Below, piece after piece: positions 1 through 8,054 of a stretch of 64,000 bases of DNA. A model generated the notes under the pieces. That model saw only the letters and a list, made by a program, of their open reading frames with translations, did no database searches and was not told the DNA's origin. Within the stretch, counting starts at the first letter, position 1. Each line of letters begins with the position of its first letter. Source of the DNA: Bacillota bacterium (GTDB lineage: Bacteria > Bacillota > Clostridia > Acetivibrionales > DTU013); the NCBI GenBank assembly GCA_023435745.1, contig JAEZMD010000009.1, positions 1 through 64,000 of the forward strand. Direction: 5' to 3'. The position numbers were made by a program, and so were the translations under genes.

Positions 1-12
1 GAGTATAAGTTG

Positions 13-276
13 CTACGCTAAGCAGGATATCCATCTGGTTCCCATTACCGGAACTGCGGTTTCCGGCTGAACGGAATTGCGGTTTCCTGGCACCGGACAG
101 CCGGTGTAATTCATGCCGGAATACTCAAAAATATCTTTACTTCTAAAGTAATAGCTTATTGATGCACTGTTGGTTCCTGCTTCTTCACCAATTTTTCTAA
201 TTGTGGTATTCTCTAATCCGTACTTTTCAATACAATTAATAGCTGCTAAAATGATTTTTTCTTCTGTGGTTATCAT
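13..276 (-). pseudogene. TetR-family regulator, N-terminal fragment
   Basis: Start ATG at 276 follows AGAGGAG. Residues 1-50 are a typical TetR DNA-binding helix-turn-helix, with the stretch TIRKIGEEAGTNSASISYYF. After about residue 51 the similarity stops and the usual ligand-binding domain of about 130-150 residues is missing. The last ~36 residues are read from G+C-rich repeated DNA (13 to ~125) that resembles an insertion-element end. I infer that the gene was cut by an insertion and is not a functional TetR regulator, although a lone DNA-binding fragment could still be made. Confidence 0.7.
49..90. repeat. Direct repeats in a probable insertion-element end
   Basis: Two imperfect direct copies, CGGAACTGCGGTTTCCGG (49-66) and CGGAATTGCGGTTTCCTGG (72-90), lie exactly where the TetR gene is interrupted. 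Short direct repeats near a terminus are known from IS21-type elements, but the transposase would be outside the window, so the family is not shown. Confidence 0.4.
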
Positions 277-315
277 TTTTACACTCCTCTAACTAAATAT
301 TAGCATACTTATGTT

Positions 316-341
316 ATTTAATCAAGTGATTTAATCAAGTG
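316..341. repeat. 13-bp tandem repeat upstream of the TetR fragment
   Basis: ATTTAATCAAGTG occurs twice in tandem (316-328 and 329-341), about 40 bp upstream of the TetR start. It could be a regulator binding site or simple slippage; nothing else in the sequence decides. Confidence 0.5.
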
Positions 342-412
342 ATTTATTCATTATGTGAATATATCCTGCGAAAAACTATAAACTTTCTGATACATCTCAC
401 CGATATGACTTG

Positions 413-1051
413 CTATTCTGTGCCAACAGTTTTTGGTTTTACTAACGATATAACATCGCGCATCCACATATAAAGTTGGCCCCGCCTTTCAATGCTGGGC
501 GCATCATCGGTCCTTACAGTTCCGACATGTGATTTGTTGGAGTTAAATCCAAGGCGCTTTCCTGCAATTGAAAAATCTTGACAAGGAAATCCCCCTGTTA
601 CTACATCAACATCTTTTGGAAATATATTGATTGCATTCTCCCGGTGGAGTTTTACCTAATCAATAATGCTGTCCAAGCAATAGGTTGTCGGTGAAATGCC
701 GCATTTGCTAAAATAGTTTGTCCACGTAGTTTTTGCATCAGGTCTAATATCGTTTGCGAAAACAGTCTTAAAGCGGGTCATAGGTAATTTAGTCCAACCA
801 TTCTCACACTTCTTAATTTTCCATGTGGGATGGACTTTTATGTTTACTGATTTAGAACGTACTTTAAAGCCACCTTCAAAGTCAAGATCCATACCACCGC
901 AGCCAGAAAAAAGGAATAAGACCCTAAGATTCTTTTCTTCTTTTTTGCCGGATTTCAACGGAATAGGCTTAGTTGCGTTTTCTGGGATAAACCAGACATC
1001 ACCATGTTTTGATGCACCTGGCACTCGCCCCTCACCGCATAAAACCTGCAC
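413..1051 (-). pseudogene. DNA (cytosine-5) methyltransferase remnant
   Basis: The 5' part (start GTG near 1051) carries the AdoMet-binding motif I, LFSGCGGMDLDFE. An in-frame TAG at 656-658 stops translation after 131 residues. Reading through it, the same frame continues with the catalytic motif IV, GGFPCQDFSIAGKR, and on to a second stop at 413-415. The reading ends just before the expected ENV motif, so the target-recognition domain and motifs VI-X are absent. Both a nonsense mutation and a C-terminal truncation are visible, so this is a dead gene, originally from a type II restriction-modification system or a solitary methylase. No endonuclease is seen. It belongs to the degraded accessory stretch beside the tRNA genes. 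Confidence 0.85.
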
Positions 1052-1164
1052 TCTTCGTATTGATATACCTCATTTTGTTGCAGCTTGATCATCTGTAATA
1101 TAATTATTCATTTTTCTTCGCCATTATCCTTTCGTACGCATCCAATGCATATATATATTTGCTC

Positions 1165-1310
1165 CCATTTGTCGAGTGAACACTGTGTCCAAATTAGCCA
1201 TATTCCCGTTTGTTGGGTGAACACCCTATGGGTTTCCGTTTGTTGAGTGCAAGGCAAAATCAGCCGTTTCACCCGCAAACGGAACTTTTTTATTACACTC
1301 GACAAACGGT
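1165..1310. repeat. Four copies of a 17-bp motif, three direct and one inverted
   Basis: Related motifs with the core YCGTTTGTYGAGTG occur at 1165-1183, 1205-1225 and 1235-1251 on the plus strand and inverted at 1294-1309. The spacing is 30-60 bp. The 363-bp stretch 1052-1414 holds only these repeats and the two tRNA terminators. The arrangement resembles transposase-binding sites at an element end; no transposase is present. Confidence 0.55.
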
Positions 1311-1321
1311 ATAAAATAAAA

Positions 1322-1363
1322 AAGCCGTCAAAAAGCCTTGATATCAAGACCTTTTGACGGCTC
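1322..1363 (-). terminator. Rho-independent terminator (second of two)
   Basis: The arms AGCCGTCAAAA and CTTTTGACGGCT enclose a loop; on the minus strand the stem is followed by a T-rich tract. It backs up the terminator just upstream. Confidence 0.75.
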
Positions 1364-1375
1364 TATGTGCAAAAA

Positions 1376-1410
1376 GAAGCACTCAACCTTTGTATCAAAG
1401 ATTGAGTGCT
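1376..1410 (-). terminator. Terminator of the tRNA operon
   Basis: The arms AAGCACTCAA and TTGAGTGCTT face each other immediately after the tRNA(CAU) gene, followed on the minus strand by CTTTTT. Confidence 0.8.
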
Positions 1411-1414
1411 TATA

Positions 1415-1491
1415 TGGTGGGCCTTCAGGGACTCGAACCCCGGACCAACCGGTTATGAGCCGGTTGCTCTAACCAACTGAGCTAAAGGCCC
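1415..1491 (-). tRNA. tRNA with anticodon CAU (Met or Ile2)
   Basis: A 77-nt cloverleaf with encoded CCA; acceptor GGGCCTT/AAGGCCC, T-loop GGTTCGAGTCC, anticodon loop CTCATAA. CAU is shared by elongator Met and by Ile2 (lysidine-modified), and the sequence alone does not decide between them. It is cotranscribed after tRNA-Asn, 3 nt away. Confidence 0.92.
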
Positions 1492-1494
1492 TTG

Positions 1495-1570
1495 TGGCTC
1501 CTCAAGTAGGACTTGAACCTACGACCCTGCGGTTAACAGCCGCATGCTCTACCGGCTGAGCTATTGAGGA
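1495..1570 (-). tRNA. tRNA-Asn (GTT)
   Basis: A 76-nt cloverleaf with encoded CCA; acceptor TCCTCAA/TTGAGGA and anticodon loop CTGTTAA. First gene of the two-tRNA operon, directly behind a consensus promoter. Confidence 0.95.
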
Positions 1571-1584
1571 ACGAAACAAATATT

Positions 1585-1613
1585 ATTATACTTGCATGGA
1601 TAACTAAGGTCAA
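1585..1613 (-). promoter_or_regulatory. Sigma-A promoter of the tRNA pair
   Basis: On the minus strand TTGACC (1608-1613), 17 bp spacer, TATAAT (1585-1590), 15 bp from the tRNA-Asn 5' end. Confidence 0.85.
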
Positions 1614-1698
1614 GAGGTATCTTTAACAAAAAAAAATTTGTTGGTTGCCAATGTACTGCTAGCATTCAATCATCAAAAATAAAACCGTTTATAAACTG

Positions 1699-1736
1699 TT
1701 GACACACATTTATTTATGTGATATATTTATCACATA
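1699..1736 (+). promoter_or_regulatory. Promoter with palindromic operator over the -10
   Basis: TTGACA (1699-1704) and TATATT (1722-1727) are 17 bp apart. A perfect 9-bp inverted repeat, TATGTGATA / TATCACATA (1715-1723 and 1728-1736, 4-bp spacer), covers the -10. A further half site TATCACAT follows at 1747-1754. This layout fits repression by the XRE protein encoded downstream. Confidence 0.75.
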
Positions 1737-1769
1737 TGTTACAATTATATCACATTGGAGGAATGTATT

Positions 1770-2192
1770 ATGCGATTATCTTTTAATCAGATGAAAATAA
1801 TTACAGTCGTTATTTCGTCAATCGGTTTTATTGTCGGTACGTTATTTTCGTTTATTTTCTACCAGTCTGCAGGTTGGGAGATAGTTTATACCATATGCCT
1901 GATTGCTTGGCTCTTTGTCCTTATAATGGATGTATATTTGCATGCAAAGCATAGGTTAAAGGAAGATGAGATGTCTGATATGCACGAAATGAAAGCTGGA
2001 ACCATGACCTTAAAGATAATACAGATTCTCCTTTGCATTTTCGTAGCTTTAGCTGTTTCCACCAAAATAAACGTCAATTTGAATAGCTCAATGTTTATTT
2101 CGCTTTCTTTTTTTCTCTACGCTGTTAATGGTGGCTTTTATTTACTATTTGAAGGAAAGGCTGATAAGAACGATGCCGGTTTTGAAAACTAA
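1770..2192 (+). CDS. Four-helix membrane protein paired with an XRE regulator
   Basis: 140 residues from ATG 1770, with TGGAGGAA 7 bases upstream; a TTG in frame at 1755 lies inside the ribosome site and is less likely. Four hydrophobic segments (about 15-35, 43-63, 80-100, 108-130) predict an integral membrane protein; the link between the two middle helices is charged. Small membrane proteins of this type (for example DUF2178-like) are commonly encoded immediately before a short XRE-type regulator. Here the two genes overlap by 20 bp, so translation is probably coupled. Specific function is unknown. Confidence 0.8.
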   Translation: MRLSFNQMKIITVVISSIGFIVGTLFSFIFYQSAGWEIVYTICLIAWLFVLIMDVYLHAKHRLKEDEMSDMHEMKAGTMTLKIIQILLCIFVALAVSTKINVNLNSSMFISLSFFLYAVNGGFYLLFEGKADKNDAGFEN

Positions 2193-2379
2193 ATTGAAGC
2201 TTTATAGGCTTGAACGTGGTATGAATCAGGATGAACTTGCTGATTTAGTGAATGTGCGAAGAGAAACTATTGTACGGCTTGAAAAAGGTCTTTACAATCC
2301 TTCTCTAAAGCTGGCAATGGATATTGCAAGGATATTTAGCACTACTGTTGAGGATATGTTCTCCTTTAATGATGACTAA
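2173..2379 (+). CDS. Small XRE-family transcriptional regulator
   Basis: 68 residues starting at the ATG at 2173 (MPVLKTKLKLYRLERGM). Almost the whole protein is one Cro/CI helix-turn-helix: the recognition part is QDELADLVNVRRETIVRLEK, followed by the NPSLKLAMDIARIF signature seen in compact YozG/YvaO-like regulators. It overlaps the 3' end of the membrane protein gene. The palindrome over the operon promoter is the obvious candidate operator, suggesting autoregulation. A terminator follows directly. Confidence 0.88.
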   Translation: MPVLKTKLKLYRLERGMNQDELADLVNVRRETIVRLEKGLYNPSLKLAMDIARIFSTTVEDMFSFNDD

Positions 2380-2397
2380 GGCAAATAACGTAGCCGT

Positions 2398-2445
2398 AAA
2401 AGCACGCATCTGAGATTTTACAAACCCCGTATGCGTGCTTTTTTG
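2398..2445 (+). terminator. Bidirectional terminator between XRE gene and rpoD
   Basis: The 11-bp arms AAAGCACGCAT and ATGCGTGCTTT are followed by six T on the plus strand. On the minus strand the stem is followed by CTTTTA, so it can also end rpoD transcripts. Confidence 0.85.
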
Positions 2446-2471
2446 TTAGTTCCCTTAATCTGTCATATCTC

Positions 2472-3566
2472 CTAGTCCAGATAATCCTTCAGCTTTTTGC
2501 TTCTGCTGGGATGTCTGAGCTTTCTGAGAGCCTTTGCCTCTATTTGCCTTATTCTTTCCCTTGTAACGTTAAACTCTCTGCCGACCTCCTCCAGCGTCCT
2601 GGCTCTTCCGTCATCGAGTCCGAATCTCAGTCTCAGAACCTTTTCCTCTCTCGCGGTCAGAGTATCAAGAACATCCAGCAGCTGTTCCTTAAGTAATGTA
2701 AAGGCTGCGGCTTCAGCCGGAGCCGGCACATCATCATCAGGGATGAAATCTCCAAGATGGCTGTCCTCTTCCTCGCCAATGGGGGTCTCGAGTGAAACAG
2801 GTTCCTGTGATATCTTCATGATCTCTCTGACCTTTTCCACAGACATGCTCATTTCCTTGGCAATTTCTTCAGGATGCGGATCGCGTCCGAGTTCCTGCAG
2901 CAACTGTCTGGAAACCCTGATCAGCTTGTTTATTGTCTCAACCATATGGACAGGAATACGAATGGTTCTGGCCTGATCTGCAATGGCTCTCGTAATGGCC
3001 TGCCTGATCCACCAGGTCGCATAGGTGCTGAATTTAAAGCCCTTACGGTAATCAAACTTTTCCACAGCCTTAATCAGACCCAGATTTCCCTCCTGTATCA
3101 GATCCAAAAACAGCATCCCTCTGCCGACATATCTTTTGGCTATGCTGACGACAAGTCTCAAGTTTGCTTCAGCAAGCCTTCTTTTTGCTTCATTATCGCC
3201 TGCTTCCATTCTCAGGGCCAGTTCAATTTCTTCTTCTGCAGTCAGCAGGGGCACTTTACCGATTTCCTTCAGATACATCCTGACAGGATCATCAATGCTG
3301 ATACCTTCCGGAAGTGTCAGGTCAAGCTCCTCTTCCGAATTCTGAAGCTCCTGGACTTCGGCATCAATGTCTCCGACGACATCAATACCCATATTTTCAA
3401 CCGTCTCATAAATCTTTTCGATCTGGTCCGGCTCCAATTCCACTTCATCAAAAGCATCCATGATTTCCTTATAAGTAAGCATTCCTTTGGATTTACCCTT
3501 TTCAACCAGTTCCTTCAGTATGGATTTCCTGTTTACAGAACCGGAATCATTCTCATTCATCTTCAT
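2472..3566 (-). CDS. rpoD: Primary RNA polymerase sigma factor RpoD/SigA
   Basis: 364 residues, the usual length for a Firmicutes sigma-A without the long non-conserved insert. Region 1.1 is reduced (residues 1-90, acidic). Region 1.2 starts at DPVRMYLKEIG (93). Region 2 spans about 130-205 with the RLVVSIAKRYVGRG core and the -10-reading TYATWWIRQAITRAI (181-195). Region 3 is about 205-285. Region 4 (300-356) contains the -35-reading helix-turn-helix TLEEVGREFNVTRERIRQIE. ATG 3566 follows GGAAAGGAGGGG. It is 21 bp downstream of dnaG, the conserved macromolecular synthesis pair. It directs transcription from TTGACA/TATAAT promoters such as those before the tRNA genes here. Confidence 0.98.
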   Translation of the reverse strand: MKMNENDSGSVNRKSILKELVEKGKSKGMLTYKEIMDAFDEVELEPDQIEKIYETVENMGIDVVGDIDAEVQELQNSEEELDLTLPEGISIDDPVRMYLKEIGKVPLLTAEEEIELALRMEAGDNEAKRRLAEANLRLVVSIAKRYVGRGMLFLDLIQEGNLGLIKAVEKFDYRKGFKFSTYATWWIRQAITRAIADQARTIRIPVHMVETINKLIRVSRQLLQELGRDPHPEEIAKEMSMSVEKVREIMKISQEPVSLETPIGEEEDSHLGDFIPDDDVPAPAEAAAFTLLKEQLLDVLDTLTAREEKVLRLRFGLDDGRARTLEEVGREFNVTRERIRQIEAKALRKLRHPSRSKKLKDYLD

Positions 3567-3587
3567 ATTACGCCCCTCCTTTCCTAT

Positions 3588-5393
3588 CTAAATTGGTGTA
3601 TTCTTCAAATCCTTTATCTTTAGTATCAAACACCTTAATTCCAGTTTTAATTTGTCAACATCTCCTTTTGGCAGGGTCTTTGCATCCTTGAGCAGTTCCA
3701 GTACCTGCTTTTGTCTCTTTTCCGCACTAAAAATCTGTATATCCTTCATTTTACCCAAAATTGCCTTTGAATTATCATCACAATGGCATTCTTCCTGCAA
3801 AATCATGGCAAATTCACCAACAGTCTCAGGTGATACAATATTCATCAATTCCGCAGGAGAAAAGTCTTTCTTTTCGTCCAGCTTGCCATATATTATTTCA
3901 GCTATTTTCTTGTTTTCCTCCCCACTTATTTGGTCAATTTTAAATTGCTCCTTTACGACCGGATATATACTGTTGTCAACACATAATAACGACAGGATAA
4001 ATCTTTCATTATGATAGATCTTTTCATCTATCTCATTGCCTGGTTCTCCCACTCTTTTCGCCATTTCTACAGCATTGGAAATTTTCAGGCTCTGGCGGGA
4101 AGAAGGTCTTGTCCGTCTCATTACTTCGGAAAGCATCGCCTCTTCCGATATTTCATATTCCCCTGCCAATTTCTTTATGAACATTTCCCGTTCCAGGCTG
4201 TTGCTTACCTTTGCCAAAACTGTGGCCGCCTTATTCAGAAACGCTATTTTCCCGTCCGTAGTAGAAAGGTCCTGATCCCCTCTGAGCATTTTTATCTTAT
4301 ACTCAATTAGTGATAACGAACCATCTATCAATCTTTTAAAGCCATCCGCCCCGTTTTTGCGGATATACTCGTCAGGATCCTTCCCGTCCGGCACCGTGAG
4401 CACCTTTACATTGCAGCCTATGTCATTAAGCAGATTAAGTCCGCGCATGGTTGCCGCCTGTCCGGCTGTGTCCGTATCATAGGATATCACTATCTCCTCC
4501 GCATATTTCTTTAAAATGCGCCCCTGGCTCTCTGTAAGCGCTGTTCCCAAGGATGCAACCGCATTATTGATACCGCTCTGATACAGGGATATGGTATCCA
4601 TATAGCCTTCCACGACAACCAGATTTTTACTGCCGGCGTTCTTTGCAAAATTAAGGGCATATAAGTGTTTTCCCTTGCTATAAACTACCGTTTCAGGTGA
4701 ATTCACATACTTTGGCATTGAATTATCGAGAACTCTTCCGCCAAAAGCTATCACACTGCCTCTTACATCAAATATGGGAAACATCAGCCTGCCCCTGAAC
4801 CGATCATACAGATGTCCCTTGTTGCTTTGCATAAGAAGCCCGCTTTTCAGCATCAAATCATCCGTAAAACCATCTGACTTCAGATGCCGGTATAAGCTGT
4901 CCCAATCATCCGGAGAATATCCCAGCCCAAACTTTCTTACCGTTTGCTCAGAGATTTCTCTCCTTTTCAGATACTCGAGAGCTATCCTGCCCTTCTCTGA
5001 ATGTAACGCATCATTATAATATCTGGCGGCCGACAAATTTATACTCAAAACCTGTTGCTTCAGTTTTGCCCTTTCAGCCTCCTGAGCATCATCGCTCTCT
5101 GGAAGGGCGATTTTCGCTCTTTCAGCCAGAAGCTTCACAGCCTCGATATAATCTAACTTTTCCGTCAGTGATATGAACTGAAACACATTACCGCCCTTGC
5201 CGCACCCAAAACAGTAAAAAATCTGTTTTCCGGATTCTACACTAAAGGAAGGGGTTTTTTCTCGATGGAAAGGACAGAGACCGAAATAATTCTTACCTCG
5301 TTTTTCCAGCCTCACATATTCAGAAACAACATCAACGATATCATTATTTATACGAATCTCTTCAATCAACTCATCTGAATATCTGATAAACAT
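3588..5393 (-). CDS. dnaG: DNA primase DnaG
   Basis: 601 residues, normal length. It makes RNA primers at the replication fork with the DnaB helicase. The N-terminal CHC2 zinc finger is complete (C40, H43, then FYCFGCGKGG). The TOPRIM catalytic core is about residues 256-340, with the glutamate in VVVEGYMD and the aspartates in SYDTDTAGQ. The C-terminal helicase-binding region is more variable. ATG 5393 follows AAAGGATG. Transcribed with rpoD; the 253-bp gap upstream, after the DUF6514 terminator, must hold the promoter, but I see no clear consensus there. Confidence 0.98.
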   Translation of the reverse strand: MFIRYSDELIEEIRINNDIVDVVSEYVRLEKRGKNYFGLCPFHREKTPSFSVESGKQIFYCFGCGKGGNVFQFISLTEKLDYIEAVKLLAERAKIALPESDDAQEAERAKLKQQVLSINLSAARYYNDALHSEKGRIALEYLKRREISEQTVRKFGLGYSPDDWDSLYRHLKSDGFTDDLMLKSGLLMQSNKGHLYDRFRGRLMFPIFDVRGSVIAFGGRVLDNSMPKYVNSPETVVYSKGKHLYALNFAKNAGSKNLVVVEGYMDTISLYQSGINNAVASLGTALTESQGRILKKYAEEIVISYDTDTAGQAATMRGLNLLNDIGCNVKVLTVPDGKDPDEYIRKNGADGFKRLIDGSLSLIEYKIKMLRGDQDLSTTDGKIAFLNKAATVLAKVSNSLEREMFIKKLAGEYEISEEAMLSEVMRRTRPSSRQSLKISNAVEMAKRVGEPGNEIDEKIYHNERFILSLLCVDNSIYPVVKEQFKIDQISGEENKKIAEIIYGKLDEKKDFSPAELMNIVSPETVGEFAMILQEECHCDDNSKAILGKMKDIQIFSAEKRQKQVLELLKDAKTLPKGDVDKLKLELRCLILKIKDLKNTPI

Positions 5394-5545
5394 CCTTCAT
5401 CCTTTAATGTGCCATTGTGTCTTCATTTTCCATATCACGCCGATATTATTGGTAGTTTGCGTGTCTCAAAATACCTTAATACATTTTCGACACAATTATT
5501 TATTTTCCTTCTTTTTATATAACTTTTTACAATGTTCACTAATAA

Positions 5546-5580
5546 ATAAAAACTCATCCCAAGAAGCACTGAGATGAGGT
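5546..5580 (-). terminator. Terminator after the DUF6514 gene
   Basis: On the minus strand CTCATC and GATGAG pair around a 14-nt loop and are followed by TTTTTATTTATT. This separates the DUF6514 gene from dnaG. Confidence 0.7.
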
Positions 5581-5646
5581 CTTTATGTATTTATGATTAT
5601 ATTCTATATGTATAAACGATTTTCCTGCTTTCGAGAAAAAATGTTT

Positions 5647-5958
5647 TCACATCCCAATTAGATCATCCAGAATATAGGATAATGAAGAAGGAGTAACGGT
5701 CTGTTCTGCAAGCAGCCCAATCAGTTTTTTTGCTCTCTCCCTGTTGGAATAAATGTTTCTGTACTCCTTTTGTTCATCTGCAAACCCGTTCTGTTTTTTT
5801 ACAATCTCAACACCATAGTTCTTCTGCGTCCCTTGAACATCAGCATCGTCGGATTCACTCTCCAACAGGTAATAATCCAGTTCCATCCTGTCTTTTGATT
5901 TCTGTCCGCAATCGCTCCTTTCAACCTCTACATGCTTTTCAAAAAACCTGAATATCAT
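5647..5958 (-). CDS. DUF6514 family protein
   Basis: 103 residues from ATG 5958, preceded by a GGGGG-type ribosome site. There are no membrane segments or signal peptide. The pattern of a short cytosolic protein with YGVEIVKK in the middle and a helical end (NRERAKKLIGLLAEQTVTPS) matches the clostridial DUF6514 family, whose function is not known. It is monocistronic, between a terminator on each side. Confidence 0.7.
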   Translation of the reverse strand: MIFRFFEKHVEVERSDCGQKSKDRMELDYYLLESESDDADVQGTQKNYGVEIVKKQNGFADEQKEYRNIYSNRERAKKLIGLLAEQTVTPSSLSYILDDLIGM

Positions 5959-6074
5959 CCCGTCTACCCCCTAATAATTTTGAATTGCAGTAGTAATTAT
6001 AACCTATATTTTCCGCTTGTCCTATTAAAATGTTTCGTCTGAATTCTACGACAGATAGGCATATTCGACATAAA

Positions 6075-6117
6075 AAAAGTAAAACGCCAGCCTATTCTCA
6101 TATAAGCTGTCGTTTTG
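6075..6117 (-). terminator. Terminator after the HD-GYP gene
   Basis: On the minus strand AAAACGACAGC pairs with GCTGGCGTTTT (one mismatch) and is followed by a T-rich tract ending in seven T. Confidence 0.75.
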
Positions 6118-6159
6118 TTATTGTTTTTAGCATAATTTTTTGCTTTTATAATAAAGCTA

Positions 6160-7197
6160 TCAGATCAGTTCAACGATTCTGATATCCTTTTTTACAGTGA
6201 GATCGATAAACTGGTTGTTGGCCTTGAGAATCGGTTTTGATACATTATTCTGGTTAATATATATTATTTCGCCGATATCCCCGTTACTGAGCTTCACAAA
6301 ATCTCCTATATAATAAGATGCAATATTATGAAGGAACACAGACACCACCCGATGATCCAGTATACCAAAGTAATCCTTTTCAATATTTTCAATCACATCA
6401 AACGGACATATCATCTTACGATAGGCCTTGTTTGAGGTCATAGCATCATACATATCCGCCACGGCGATTATTTTAGCAAATGGATGGATCTGCTGGCCTT
6501 TCAGGCCAAATGGATATCCCGAACCGTCCTCTCTCTCATGATGCATCAGAATACCTTTGAGGATGTCATCGTTCATTTCAGGCATCTGTTCGACGATTTT
6601 AAATCCATATGAGGAGTGTTTTTTTACTTCATCGTATTCGGCCTCAGTCAGACGGCCCGGCTTATTCAGTATTTCCGGCGCTATTTTGATCTTTCCTATA
6701 TCATGAAGATATGCTGAGGTTACAAGTGATTTCATTCGTCTATAATCATATTTCATCCATTTGCCGATCAGCATTGAGAGCAGGGACACGTTGACGCTGT
6801 GTGTATACAGATACTCCTCCGAGTCATGCATATCATTAACGCAGTTTACAATATCCCTGTTTTCGTTGATCCTGAATATAATAGAGTCTGTTGCATGATT
6901 CACCCGGTCCGGCCCAATGTCCCTGCCTGTTGAGATGTCATGAAGAATACTCTTTAATGTTTCAACGTTATCATCATACTGAGCCCGGAATAATTCCGTT
7001 CCGCTCACAACTATCATGTCATCGTTGTTTTCATAAACCTTTACCCGTATAATTCCCAGATTTTCAATCCGGTTGATGGTGTTCTCGTCCAGGATCATGT
7101 TCTCTGCTGCAATGAGAACTCCGGAATCATTATAAATATCTTCCGCAATCTGCACGCCCGGTTTGCACTCATATACACTCACAAACACTTTTTTCAT
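6160..7197 (-). CDS. HD-GYP domain phosphodiesterase
   Basis: 345 residues if translation starts at the ATG at 7197; the ATG at 7203 sits too close to AGGAGA. The N-terminal ~110 residues are a DUF3391-like/unknown sensor segment. The central HD-GYP domain has HDIGKIKIAP, then HHEREDGSGYP with the GYP triad, and the C-terminal VADMYDAMTSNKAYR. Such proteins hydrolyse cyclic di-GMP in the cytoplasm. A ~75-residue C-terminal beta-rich tail (GDIGEIIYINQNN) follows, as in many clostridial homologues. No membrane segment. Monocistronic; probably adjusts motility or attachment. Confidence 0.93.
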   Translation of the reverse strand: MKKVFVSVYECKPGVQIAEDIYNDSGVLIAAENMILDENTINRIENLGIIRVKVYENNDDMIVVSGTELFRAQYDDNVETLKSILHDISTGRDIGPDRVNHATDSIIFRINENRDIVNCVNDMHDSEEYLYTHSVNVSLLSMLIGKWMKYDYRRMKSLVTSAYLHDIGKIKIAPEILNKPGRLTEAEYDEVKKHSSYGFKIVEQMPEMNDDILKGILMHHEREDGSGYPFGLKGQQIHPFAKIIAVADMYDAMTSNKAYRKMICPFDVIENIEKDYFGILDHRVVSVFLHNIASYYIGDFVKLSNGDIGEIIYINQNNVSKPILKANNQFIDLTVKKDIRIVELI

Positions 7198-7291
7198 AGA
7201 CATTCTCCTGAGTAGAGATACTTATGTTTATCTAAACTTATTTTAACATAAAAACAATCTTAAGTATATTTTTCGCTAAATATTTATTTTC

Positions 7292-7333
7292 TCGATGGTA
7301 AAGATTTTAAAGTTTTTCGCTGGTAAAGATTTA
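7292..7333. repeat. 17-bp direct repeat, 25-bp period
   Basis: TCGATGGTAAAGATTTT (7292-7308) recurs as TCGCTGGTAAAGATTTA (7317-7333). It lies in the 213-bp gap between divergent genes and could be a regulator site. Confidence 0.5.
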
Positions 7334-7416
7334 AACTTGAAGCAAATGTGGTATTATGTTAACATTGTATAGAAATATTGGTTGGTCCGGTACTTAGTTA
7401 GGAGGGGTTAGAGGAT

Positions 7417-7695
7417 ATGCAAACAAATCAGTCAGATCGTTCAAGGAAGATTAGAAAAATTATGAATGCATTCGGCGCCATGAATAATCTTTCAAAGGCG
7501 CTGTTGAATTATGGTATTTACGCATTTTTAATGCTTTTTACCATTGGAACGGTTTTAGTGATACTCAACCATACGATCCTGCCATACGATTTTTATTTTG
7601 ACTTCGTATCCAAGGAACTTGTCAAAATAAGCTTTATTGTAGGCGCCGAGGTTGTCATTGGCAGTATTGTAATGGATTTTGTGTTTAAAAGATAG
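7417..7695 (+). CDS. Small membrane protein of unknown function
   Basis: 92 residues from ATG 7417 behind AGGAGGGG. The N-terminal 30 residues are basic and polar (SDRSRKIRKIMNAF). Two hydrophobic helices follow at about 32-52 and 68-88, ending in the positively charged FKR. A terminator follows at once, so the gene is monocistronic. I recognise no family; the good ribosome site, the hydrophobicity pattern and the terminator support a real gene. Confidence 0.75.
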   Translation: MQTNQSDRSRKIRKIMNAFGAMNNLSKALLNYGIYAFLMLFTIGTVLVILNHTILPYDFYFDFVSKELVKISFIVGAEVVIGSIVMDFVFKR

Positions 7696-7699
7696 TTTT

Positions 7700-7732
7700 A
7701 ACCGGCTAGTTGCTTATACGGCCGGTTTTTTT
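7700..7732 (+). terminator. Terminator of the small membrane protein gene
   Basis: The arms AACCGGC and GCCGGTT are followed by seven T. Confidence 0.85.
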
Positions 7733-7745
7733 AGCTCCCCGACCG

Positions 7746-7931
7746 TTAAATTGTCTCGGTGAACAATGTGAAGTCGTCTTTATCACAATAAAGCAATACA
7801 TGGGCTGGAAAACTGTTCAGATCATTATCAAGAAATTGAAAACTGATTTTATATTCTTCGCAATAGCTTGTCACAACTTCAAGTTCTTCTGCATTCTCTA
7901 CCACAACAACAGGATAAAATAAAGTTTCCAT
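7746..7931 (-). CDS. Hypothetical 61-residue protein
   Basis: Read from ATG 7931 (METLFYPVVVV); AAGGAGGG lies 12 bases upstream. A GTG at 7943 in frame abuts that site and is less likely. The protein is acidic with alternating beta-strand and helix prediction (VVVVENAEELEVVTSYCEEY) and resembles a small ferredoxin-like fold, but I recognise no family. It lies downstream of secDF on the same strand, separated by the GC-rich stem-loop at 8055-8084. Confidence 0.55.
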   Translation of the reverse strand: METLFYPVVVVENAEELEVVTSYCEEYKISFQFLDNDLNSFPAHVLLYCDKDDFTLFTETI

Positions 7932-8054
7932 AGATAACAGCACCCTCCTTCAAAGGAATATGCCTCAATTTCTGCTTCACCCGTTTTTTGTACTATATTA
8001 ACAGCATAGCACAGCGATAGTCTAAAATCAAACAATTCGCACATAAGCTCCCCC

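Noticed and set aside
1108..1347. 79-codon open frame on the minus strand
   Set aside because: It runs across the repeat cluster and into the tRNA terminator, has no ribosome site, and its composition looks random.
2497..2976. 159-codon frame on the plus strand opposite rpoD
   Set aside because: Antisense shadow of the highly conserved rpoD regions 3 and 4; serine/leucine-rich as expected for a shadow.
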